From Gemmatimonadaceae bacterium (GTDB lineage Bacteria > Gemmatimonadota > Gemmatimonadetes > Gemmatimonadales > Gemmatimonadaceae), in the NCBI GenBank assembly GCA_013816695.1, contig JACDDZ010000032.1:1-11802 (forward strand): a stretch of DNA of 11,802 bases, written 5' to 3'. The position numbers and the translations under genes are program-made. The notes beneath the pieces were generated by a model, which did no database searches, was not told where the DNA came from, and saw only the letters and a list, made by a program, of their open reading frames with translations. This document shows positions 6,495 to 11,802 of this stretch, in pieces (position 1 is the stretch's first letter; each line of letters begins with the position of its first letter).

Positions 6495-7619
6495 ATGAAC
6501 ATTTCGTGGTCAACTCACAGATCAGTGTTCAGCCGGACGATCCTCTGCGTCTCGCTGGTTTTAGTTGCCTGCAGCGATCCAACGCCGCCGCCGCCCAAAG
6601 GTGAGACGATTCAGCTCCCCCTCGTTGGTCGTGTTGTGTTTCAGAGTGACCGTTCGGATTCGCTTGGTGACCTCTGGATGATATCGTCTGATGGAGATCA
6701 TCTCCTGCGCCTCACCGATAGTACGACACGCGATCGGTGCCCTTCACTTTCACCCGACGGGAATTGGATTGCGTTTCACCGGTTGTCGCGTTCGGCTGCG
6801 AAGGCGCAAGTGTATCCAGCCCTTCAGGATTCACTGGTCGTGATGCGCGCCGACGGAACAACTCCGGTCGCTATTGCCAGTTTGGAGAGGTACGCGGCGT
6901 ACGGTGCATTCTGTCCACAATGGGCAGCTGGCTCGGACAGGCTCCTCACGGCCAGCGCGACCGAAGAGCCACGGGTCCGTTCGAATCAGAATTTTCGTGT
7001 GCGGCTACTCGATAGATCCGGTTCCGTATTGGGGTCCTATGACGTAGGCAATCTGGGAGTTACGCTGCGCGGGATGTCGCTATCCCCGGACGGAGCGCGT
7101 TTTCTTGCCAGTGTTGCAAACTACTCCACCTCCGGGCCGCCCTCGGGTTTTCGCGTTTACAACATGCGTATCGATGGTACCGACAGGCAGTTGATTGGCG
7201 ACGGCGCGGATGCGACATGGTCTCCGACTGGCTCTACGATCGCATGGAACTGCTTTGGTGTGTGCGTATCGGATGTGGCTGGCACTGGCGCAAAGAAGAT
7301 CTACTCCGAAACTACGAACGGACTTCCATATACAAACAGCATCCTCTTTTCACGGGATGGTGCGTTCGTCGCGTTTGATTGCGGCCTTCCCGGGAATACC
7401 CGCCGTTCGCTTTGTATTGGAGAAGTTGCCATAAATGTTGTGGAAGACGTCCCGATTGGCGGGATTGTGGGTCGCGTAAGCTGGATGGATGACAACAAGA
7501 CGGTGGTGTTCGAATGCGAGTTCGACAACAAGGACATTTGTGTCACCACGCGAGGCTCAAAGACTTTTCGAAATGCGACCAATAATCTGGCTGTCGACGC
7601 AACCCCGTCGGCGCGGTAA
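6495..7619 (+). CDS. TolB-like (PD40/WD40-like) beta-propeller lipoprotein
   Basis: The 374-residue protein from the ATG at 6495 has a lipoprotein signal: a hydrophobic stretch ending in LVAC with Cys26 as +1, then Ser and a proline-rich linker. PD40 propeller repeats appear as LSPDGNWIAFH (85-95), LSPDGARFLAS (196-206), WSPTGSTIAWN (242-252) and FSRDGAFVAFD (285-295), with DLWMISSDG (59-67) as another blade edge. The frame is open back to 6102, but that part would run antisense through arsR and hide the signal peptide. An ATG at 6471 is another possible start; neither has a good Shine-Dalgarno. Several cysteines in the second half (Cys253, 257, 296, 307, 341, 349) could form disulfides. Likely an outer-membrane-anchored periplasmic propeller of unknown ligand; it diverges from the arsR operon. 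Confidence 0.85.
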   Translation: MNISWSTHRSVFSRTILCVSLVLVACSDPTPPPPKGETIQLPLVGRVVFQSDRSDSLGDLWMISSDGDHLLRLTDSTTRDRCPSLSPDGNWIAFHRLSRSAAKAQVYPALQDSLVVMRADGTTPVAIASLERYAAYGAFCPQWAAGSDRLLTASATEEPRVRSNQNFRVRLLDRSGSVLGSYDVGNLGVTLRGMSLSPDGARFLASVANYSTSGPPSGFRVYNMRIDGTDRQLIGDGADATWSPTGSTIAWNCFGVCVSDVAGTGAKKIYSETTNGLPYTNSILFSRDGAFVAFDCGLPGNTRRSLCIGEVAINVVEDVPIGGIVGRVSWMDDNKTVVFECEFDNKDICVTTRGSKTFRNATNNLAVDATPSAR

Positions 7620-7718
7620 GGCTTTACGCGTGACTTCTGCGAAAAAGAATGAAGGACTCGGCCCCGCCTTACCTGGTACCCGCTAGAACCTACCGGTGCG
7701 TCGCCTTCGTTTTTGTCA

Positions 7719-8897
7719 TCAGCGATTCACTGACAACGCGGTTTCCGTCCGCCACCACTGATCGACACTGCCATTCATATGACTCAAATACTGTGGCAAA
7801 AGCTTAAGGATATCGTCGGGTGACCCGGATAGTCGAGCAAATCGCTGAAGGCCTGCAATTCCGGAATGCCGATATATCGCGTCTACAATCAGCCCACGCG
7901 TTGCATACAAGGCAGTAACCGCGTTGTAACCACCGGGAGGGTCATCACTGAACAGTCCGCTAAGGGATAGTTCCGGATACTGGCGCTGATAGTCGCGCAA
8001 TTGGGTGTATGTCTCCTTCAGTGACTTTCCTCCAGACCCACCGAGCCAAACCGCTACACCTTCACCAAAAATCGAGTTTCTGCTTTTCAAGGGGCCCAAT
8101 ACAGCATGGACCAGTTCATGGAGATATGCTTCACCGACCGCGGCATCTCCCACCAGGATAATTCCCTCCCCGACGCTCCGACCCCCGAAACCCGTTCCGG
8201 CCCCTGAGTTTTCAACGGAAAAATCGAGCCCCAGCACCCTTTGCGATTCGTCGAGTGTGCCGGCCAGGTATACATCTAAATGTTTTGGTGGTGGAACGCT
8301 AAAAAGTCTTGCCACCGAGTCGACAAAACGTGCAGCCAGCATTGCTTTCTGTGGGGAGTATGATTGTCCCGGCCCGTAATGAAGTGTGATCCGCCCGACA
8401 TCCCGCCTGGGCCAATTGTGCGTGATACGGGGAACTGGCGAGGACAGCTGCCAGCCAAATGGCGATAGCGGTGCGCGCACGGCAAAGAACCGTTGTAGCG
8501 CGAGTGGATTGATCTGTTTTCGGCTGCTGTCAGCCCCGGCGTGAATCACTTTTACAATGAATACGCTGTCGCCCGGGCCCGTCCCGGTGACGCCGAGGAT
8601 TGTTGCAGGAAAACCTTGATATGCTTCACGCGCCACATCACCGTACTGAATATCGAAGGATGAAGCCTTGCTCCACAGACCGCGAGTGCGCGCAGAACTA
8701 TCTGGTTGCGCGAGGTACGCTCGCATCAATCGTACAATGTCGCGCACTTCCACAATGCTTGTGTCCACTCCGAAACTGAGTCTGACGCTCGGTGCAGGCG
8801 TTTGCGCGAGTGACGCCTGAGAAATGGAGGCCGCGGCAAACAGGGCTAATGAGAGGCGCTTCGCCTTATGAGACCAAACCCTCTGTCCGCAGCCCAC
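7719..8897 (-). CDS. Secreted HExxH metallopeptidase-like protein (peptidase MA-like)
   Basis: I start at the GTG at 8897 (392 residues), because it gives a standard signal peptide: HKAKR, a hydrophobic core, and ASLA (28-31) before Gln32. An in-frame ATG at 9041 would overlap most of the hicB gene and place the signal peptide internally. Neither start has a clear ribosome binding site, so it remains uncertain. The C-terminal half holds HELVH (260-264), the zinc and catalytic motif of gluzincins, followed by GEGVAVWLGG, whose Glu279 is the likely third ligand 14 residues on. This pattern fits the peptidase-MA-like group. The N-terminal part (33-200) is beta-rich and unassigned. It lies 22 bp downstream of hicB on the same strand and may receive read-through from it, but probably has no functional link. 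Confidence 0.78.
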   Translation of the reverse strand: MGCGQRVWSHKAKRLSLALFAAASISQASLAQTPAPSVRLSFGVDTSIVEVRDIVRLMRAYLAQPDSSARTRGLWSKASSFDIQYGDVAREAYQGFPATILGVTGTGPGDSVFIVKVIHAGADSSRKQINPLALQRFFAVRAPLSPFGWQLSSPVPRITHNWPRRDVGRITLHYGPGQSYSPQKAMLAARFVDSVARLFSVPPPKHLDVYLAGTLDESQRVLGLDFSVENSGAGTGFGGRSVGEGIILVGDAAVGEAYLHELVHAVLGPLKSRNSIFGEGVAVWLGGSGGKSLKETYTQLRDYQRQYPELSLSGLFSDDPPGGYNAVTALYATRGLIVDAIYRHSGIAGLQRFARLSGSPDDILKLLPQYLSHMNGSVDQWWRTETALSVNR

Positions 8898-8919
8898 GTG
8901 ATGGCGAGGGGCCGGTCGC

Positions 8920-9138
8920 TCAGGCAAAAAGTAACTTTCCGCGCGGTGCGGGAATTTCGCGGCCGAGGCCAAGAGCAGTGTCAATCCACTCCCGGATCGC
9001 AGATTCGGCGTTCTCGAGAGCAGAGCGATATGTTGCTCCATCAGCGGCGCACCCAGCCAGCTCGGGAACCTCCGCTACGAATGCGTGGTCCGGCTCGCTC
9101 CAGTAGATGATGATTTCATAACGATAGTCAGGAATCAT
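8920..9138 (-). CDS. hicB: HicB-family antitoxin, short form
   Basis: From the ATG at 9138, which has AAAGGAG at a good distance, the product is 72 residues. It has the HicB partial RNase-H-like fold: YEIIIYWSEPDHAFVAEVPEL (7-27), the AGC turn (28-30) and the helix with TYRSALENAESAIREWI. It would bind and neutralise HicA. It stops without a C-terminal helix-turn-helix or ribbon-helix-helix domain, so direct DNA binding is not evident. A start five codons upstream is possible but lacks the Shine-Dalgarno. It overlaps the end of hicA by 11 bp. Confidence 0.88.
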   Translation of the reverse strand: MIPDYRYEIIIYWSEPDHAFVAEVPELAGCAADGATYRSALENAESAIREWIDTALGLGREIPAPRGKLLFA

Positions 9139-9406
9139 TCTTACTCCTTTCAACCTGGCCCAACTGATATTTGATAATGATACCCCGGACCTGCCGAACT
9201 TGATACGGCTTCGCGCCGCCGTCGTTTCGGGACTGCAGGTTCACAATCTCCTGCAATCCATCTCGATAGAAGATCCTATGGCTCCCACGTTGCTGGCGCT
9301 CCCTGAATCCCAGCCGAACGAGGAGCACACACAGATCGTTAAACCTGATCGACTGGTCGGATTCGCCATTTAAGACGCGAAGCAGGAGCTTCTGAAAGGC
9401 GCGCAT
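9128..9406 (-). CDS. hicA: HicA-family mRNA interferase toxin
   Basis: A 92-residue HicA toxin. The double-stranded-RNA-binding-like fold is marked by the GSHRIFYRDG segment (41-50), whose His43 is the expected catalytic residue, and by VNLQSRNDGGAKPYQVRQVR (55-74). HicA toxins cleave mRNA and arrest translation. The N-terminal extension (FQKLLLRVLNGESDQSIRF, 4-22) is typical of one common HicA subgroup. Toxin precedes antitoxin with an 11-bp overlap, the usual hicAB order. The start ATG is followed closely by a normal family beginning; no strong ribosome binding site is present. Confidence 0.9.
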   Translation of the reverse strand: MRAFQKLLLRVLNGESDQSIRFNDLCVLLVRLGFRERQQRGSHRIFYRDGLQEIVNLQSRNDGGAKPYQVRQVRGIIIKYQLGQVERSKNDS

Positions 9407-9760
9407 CCCGTAACACTGGAATGCATCAGGGATAGGGTGACATCCTTTCCCCGCCTCGATAGCCTAGATACCGCTACGCGGAGCCTGAGTAGGACCGGTC
9501 TTCGAATTCGTTATCGCGGTCGCGTGACGGCTTCTCTCCGTCACTTGTCAGGAAGTCAGAGAATCTCGGCGTCAGCTGCGGCACATATCCCTGTTGCAAT
9601 TGCTTGTGACCAGTCGACCGAAAGCGAATCACCAGATTGTTTCTTCGCACTGGACATAGACTGTATCCGATTGAAGGCATTGGATTCTTATGCCGAGCCA
9701 AAGATTACGGTTAGCGCGGCAATTGGCTATGCTGGAAAGGCACCCTTCCCTCTCGCCGGA

Positions 9761-9789
9761 TTGACATGCGCTCGCTTAACTTGTACAAT
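9761..9789 (+). promoter_or_regulatory. Near-consensus sigma70 promoter of yefM-yoeB
   Basis: TTGACA (9761-9766), a 17-nt spacer and TACAAT (9784-9789) form an almost perfect promoter. Transcription should begin near 9796, giving a leader of about 20 nt with GGAG (9806-9809) before the GTG start. Confidence 0.88.
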
Positions 9790-9800
9790 ACTTCTGTACA
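9782..9800. promoter_or_regulatory. Paired TGTACA operator of the YefM-YoeB type
   Basis: Two copies of the self-complementary hexamer TGTACA lie at 9782-9787 and 9795-9800, 13 bp centre to centre. The first overlaps the -10 box and the second the predicted start of transcription. In E. coli the YefM-YoeB operator is likewise built from two TGTACA-cored palindromes about one helical turn apart, so autorepression by this complex is expected. Confidence 0.75.
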
Positions 9801-9815
9801 CCTTCGGAGATCAAA

Positions 9816-10091
9816 GTGGGAAACGTAAGCTATAGTCATGCGCGAGAGCACTTCGCAGAAATCTGGGATCAGCTCGAGGACAATCGCGAATTCGCCGTGA
9901 TCCATCGCCGCGGACATCAAGACATGGCACTGATACCGGCCGACGAACTAGCGAGCCTGCGCGAAACAGCGTATCTGCTCCAATCACCCAGGAATGCTAT
10001 CCGCCTTTTGTCGGCGCTTTCCCGCGGTCGACGCAATAGAGGTGAGGCACAGGAACTAAGCGCACTCCGCCGCGAGCTTGGCCTCGATTAA
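9816..10091 (+). CDS. yefM: YefM/Phd-family antitoxin
   Basis: A 91-residue antitoxin with a GTG start at 9816, preceded by GGAG six bases upstream. The N-terminal DNA-binding and dimerisation domain is recognisable from VSYSHAREHFAEIWDQL (4-20) and VIHRRGHQDMALIPADEL (28-45). The linker LRETAYLLQSPRNAIRLL (48-65) closely matches the E. coli YefM segment ahead of the toxin-binding tail. The tail (66-91) is basic to mixed and would wrap the toxin. It should bind the TGTACA operator just upstream and, with YoeB, repress its own operon. Confidence 0.93.
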   Translation: MGNVSYSHAREHFAEIWDQLEDNREFAVIHRRGHQDMALIPADELASLRETAYLLQSPRNAIRLLSALSRGRRNRGEAQELSALRRELGLD

Positions 10092-10125
10092 CCAGCACCT
10101 CTGACGCGGAGATCAGCCCAATAGC

Positions 10126-10398
10126 ATGGCACGGAGCAAAAAGAGATTCGCCGTTATTCAGGACGAATGCCTGGAAGATCTTCGCTTCTGGGTGGACTCC
10201 AACCGCAAAGTCGCTCTCAAAATGCTGGACCTGATGGAAGCCACTTTGCGCGAGCCTTATTCAGGAATCGGCAAGCCTGAGCACTTGCGGCATATGGGGG
10301 GAAATGTGTGGTCCCGCCGGATTACGAAAGCGGATCGGCTCGTTTATGAAGTATTTGACGACCGGATCGAGTTCCTGCAGGGGCGATACCATTATTAG
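10126..10398 (+). CDS. yoeB: YoeB/Txe-family ribosome-dependent mRNA interferase toxin
   Basis: A 90-residue RelE-fold toxin. Its C-terminal half tracks E. coli YoeB closely: GIGKPEHLRH (47-56), WSRRI (62-66), DRLVYEV (70-76) and terminal GRYHY. The catalytic residues of YoeB correspond to Glu52, Arg71, His89 and Tyr90 here, so it appears active. YoeB binds the ribosome and cleaves mRNA in the A site. It starts 34 bp after the antitoxin stop, unlike the tight or overlapping arrangement usual for this pair, and the only GGAG is 14 nt from the ATG, suggesting weak toxin translation. Its stop codon overlaps the stop of the opposing broken VOC gene. Confidence 0.94.
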   Translation: MARSKKRFAVIQDECLEDLRFWVDSNRKVALKMLDLMEATLREPYSGIGKPEHLRHMGGNVWSRRITKADRLVYEVFDDRIEFLQGRYHY

Positions 10399-10736
10399 CA
10401 GAGCCCGGACAGCCAACATGAATCGGTTCCTTTCTTAGTCACTGCGGGTCTTGGCGACTGAAGGCGTCGGATTGTGAGTTCGGCAGTTGCAACAGCAAAG
10501 GAAAAAGCTTCGCTCTGTTTGAACTCGGGACCGCCATTGAGCCCGATACAGGGAATGCCGAGCACGGTGAACTCGACCGTCAATACATCGCCCTTTTTTC
10601 CCGACGGAAAGTCACCGGGCGCGGTGTGCACTGCTCCGACGTGTGAATCGGGAAAAGTCGCAGCGTAAAATTGCGCTGCTTCTTCCGCATCGCGATCGTA
10701 CCAGATACAAATCGTGTTCTTTGCCGGCTGGGTCAT
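10395..10736 (-). pseudogene. 3'-truncated PhnB-like/VOC-family protein
   Basis: The start at 10736 has GGAG six bases upstream. Residues 1-84 are a good match to the PhnB-type ('3-demethylubiquinone-9 3-methyltransferase' domain, VOC superfamily) N-terminus: TICIWYDRDAEEAAQFYAATF (8-28), PGDFPSGKKGDVLTVEFTVLG (40-60), GLNGGPEFKQSEAFSF (65-80). The family then continues for about 70 more residues with conserved CGWC and W-x-I-T-P segments. Here, from about residue 85 (near base 10485), the sequence is unrelated, running to a stop at 10395 that overlaps the yoeB stop. Full proteins are about 150-165 residues, so this is 113 with roughly 84 authentic. The missing part is not visible elsewhere in the window. 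Probably non-functional. Confidence 0.8.
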
Positions 10737-10794
10737 GTCTTTCTCCATGGTGAAGTGGATTCTGCCGTCCAGCGGCTACGACTGGAAGCTGACG

Positions 10795-11556
10795 CTAATG
10801 GTTCAAATTTGGCACCATTGATTTGCGCGGAAAAGTTGTCACAGCGTCCGACAGCCGGCTGACGCCGACCAGTTCGCCTTTTTTATTTCGGATAAACGCA
10901 AATCGAACCGTTCCGACAAAATGAAGCTCTTCGATCTCAAATATGTCGGGCCCGACCGGAACGAGCCGCGTGACCACGCCTCCCGGATCGGTCATGGAAA
11001 GCGCAGAATCCTGCACTTCGATGCGGAGTTCACCTCCTCGGGTCAGATAGACGCCTGCGTACTCGTTCAATGCGCCAACCTGGGAAGCGGGAAGCGGCAC
11101 AGGAGGCGTCATTATTCGCGTGGACTGCGCAGCCGTCACACGCCAGACTCCTTTTGATTTGTGGAGTACGGCAAAGTAGCGATAGTTCCGCGAATTCCGC
11201 CCGAGGATTTCTTTGTGCGTCTGCGTAACCGCGGCGACACTTGGCGTCAGAAACCTGACTGATTCCTCGGGCCACTCCAATCCGATTGGCGGGCCTCCAA
11301 TGTGGGTTGCGGCATTTTTCAGCGTGGCCGCACGGTCCAGGGTGTGACCTGCGCTCAGCGTAATGGAGAAAACCGGAGCAGTATGGTATGCGAGGTACGC
11401 GGTGTCACCGACCGCTAGAGCACGCCACCATGCTCGGCTGACTTTCGACGCTTCCGCGATGGAGTCGGAGGCGGTGTTAACTGAAGTGTGTGCGTGTTGA
11501 CCGAGCGAAGGTGTGCCGGAGAGCAGTGCGGCAGCGAGGATAACCAGAGCTGTCAT
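10795..11556 (-). CDS. Exported NTF2-like (SnoaL/DUF4440-type) protein with C-terminal beta domain
   Basis: A 253-residue protein. Residues 1-20 form a signal peptide with a hydrophobic core, though without a basic N-region, and a likely cut near SLGQ. Residues about 30-150 have the alpha-plus-beta cone pattern of NTF2-like proteins (SKVSRAWWRALAVGDTAYL, then FSITLSAGHTLDRAATLK, ending GVWRVTAAQSTRIM). Residues 160-245 form a second beta-rich part (EYAGVYLTRGGELRIEVQD) like the lipocalin-like tail found after exported hydrolase domains. No catalytic residues can be assigned. The ATG at 11556 is the only start; an in-frame TAA lies 27 nt upstream and no Shine-Dalgarno is seen. It follows the YbjQ-like gene by 31 bp and is probably co-transcribed with it. 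Confidence 0.75.
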   Translation of the reverse strand: MTALVILAAALLSGTPSLGQHAHTSVNTASDSIAEASKVSRAWWRALAVGDTAYLAYHTAPVFSITLSAGHTLDRAATLKNAATHIGGPPIGLEWPEESVRFLTPSVAAVTQTHKEILGRNSRNYRYFAVLHKSKGVWRVTAAQSTRIMTPPVPLPASQVGALNEYAGVYLTRGGELRIEVQDSALSMTDPGGVVTRLVPVGPDIFEIEELHFVGTVRFAFIRNKKGELVGVSRLSDAVTTFPRKSMVPNLNH

Positions 11557-11587
11557 GATTTTATTGACGGAGGAAATAGAACCTTAC

Positions 11588-11802
11588 TCAGCCTTCCAGC
11601 ACTTCCACGCGAACGGCGGTCCCGTAACACAGTACCTCCGTCACGCCTTTCATCAATTCGTTCGCGTCATAGCGTATGCCGATCACTGCGTCGGCACCCG
11701 CCATATGCGCCTGAACCAACATTGTGTCGAAAGCCTGCTTGCGGGTTCGCTCGGCGAGTTCGGTAAAGATCGAGATGTTGCCGCCAACCAGCGACTGAAA
11801 GC
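11588..11802 (-). CDS. UPF0145/YbjQ-family protein, 5' end outside window
   Basis: The last 70 residues of a small protein read in from the right edge and stop at 11588. They match the C-terminal two-thirds of the YbjQ/UPF0145 ('heavy-metal-binding domain') family: a long helix FTELAERTRKQAFDTMLVQA (12-31), then AGADAVIGIRYDAN (34-47) and TEVLCYGTAVRVEV (54-67), the final strands. Family members are about 105-110 residues and form pentamers; their physiological role is unclear. Its start lies beyond base 11802. Confidence 0.9.
   Translation of the reverse strand, partial: FQSLVGGNISIFTELAERTRKQAFDTMLVQAHMAGADAVIGIRYDANELMKGVTEVLCYGTAVRVEVLEG

Larger units (their letters stand above)
9407..9815. 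other. Divergent intergenic region between hicAB and yefM-yoeB
   Basis: This 409-bp stretch holds no convincing gene. Frames of 132 codons (plus, 9437-9835) and 75 codons (minus, 9474-9701) show no family features; the first overlaps the yefM promoter and start. It contains a small hairpin GTGACGG/CCGTCAC (9524-9544, 7-nt loop) without a T-run, and the yefM promoter at its right end. The hicA promoter should lie near 9410-9480, but I see no clear boxes. Confidence 0.6.

Noticed and set aside
7620..7718. Bidirectional terminator between the convergent genes
   Set aside because: A short T-run is present near 7709-7714, but I could not find a credible stem before it.
8898..9041. Upstream ATG start for the HExxH protein
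   Set aside because: It overlaps hicB on the same strand, has no ribosome binding site and leaves the signal peptide internal.
9524..9544. Hairpin as an intrinsic terminator
   Set aside because: Only a 7-bp stem with no T-run on either strand, and no gene ends there.
9474..9701. 75-codon minus-strand open frame
   Set aside because: Low-information, highly charged sequence without ribosome binding site or family resemblance.
9437..9835. 132-codon plus-strand open frame between the two toxin-antitoxin modules
   Set aside because: It reads through the yefM promoter and start region and has no recognisable features.

Overview
The window looks like a chromosomal stretch from a moderately GC-rich, soil-type Gram-negative bacterium. 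The protein mix fits Gemmatimonadota best: a very large sortilin/BNR-type beta-propeller protein, a DUF2911 lipoprotein, several DinB-fold proteins, a TolB-like propeller lipoprotein and an exported HExxH peptidase. This taxonomic guess is inference; Acidobacteriota is an alternative. No rRNA, tRNA, CRISPR array or recognisable transposase was seen.

Left part (1-6443), all on the minus strand. An ArsR-family regulator (6407) opens a compact operon with an SRPBCC/AHSA1 protein and a DinB protein, joined by two 4-bp ATGA overlaps. After a gap holding an inverted repeat come a small membrane protein and a second DinB-like protein. Next, across a long imperfect inverted repeat, is a DUF2911 lipoprotein. 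Across a nearly perfect 33-bp hairpin is a secreted sortilin-like propeller protein that runs off the left edge. That last gene is open from 2498 to base 1 and is the largest gene here. The arsR promoter is legible: a perfect -35, a 16-bp palindromic operator between the boxes, and a -10 so close to the ATG that the message should be leaderless or nearly so.

Middle (6495-8897). A TolB-like propeller lipoprotein on the plus strand diverges from the arsR operon. It converges on a minus-strand secreted HExxH (peptidase-MA-like) protein.

Right part (8920-10398) is a toxin-antitoxin island. It holds a hicA-hicB pair on the minus strand and, divergent from it across about 410 bp without a convincing gene, a yefM-yoeB pair on the plus strand. 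The yefM promoter is near consensus (TTGACA-N17-TACAAT) and carries two TGTACA hexamers, the core operator motif known from the E. coli yefM-yoeB locus. The toxin gene ends inside the broken 3' end of a PhnB/VOC-type gene on the opposite strand, which suggests the island arrived by an insertion or rearrangement that destroyed that gene.

Right edge (10736-11802, minus strand). A UPF0145/YbjQ-type protein (5' end outside the window) is followed by an exported NTF2-like protein and then the truncated VOC gene. The most unusual structures are the three different long inverted repeats that occupy all three gaps of more than 100 bp between tandem minus-strand genes at 2.5, 4.0 and 5.1 kb.
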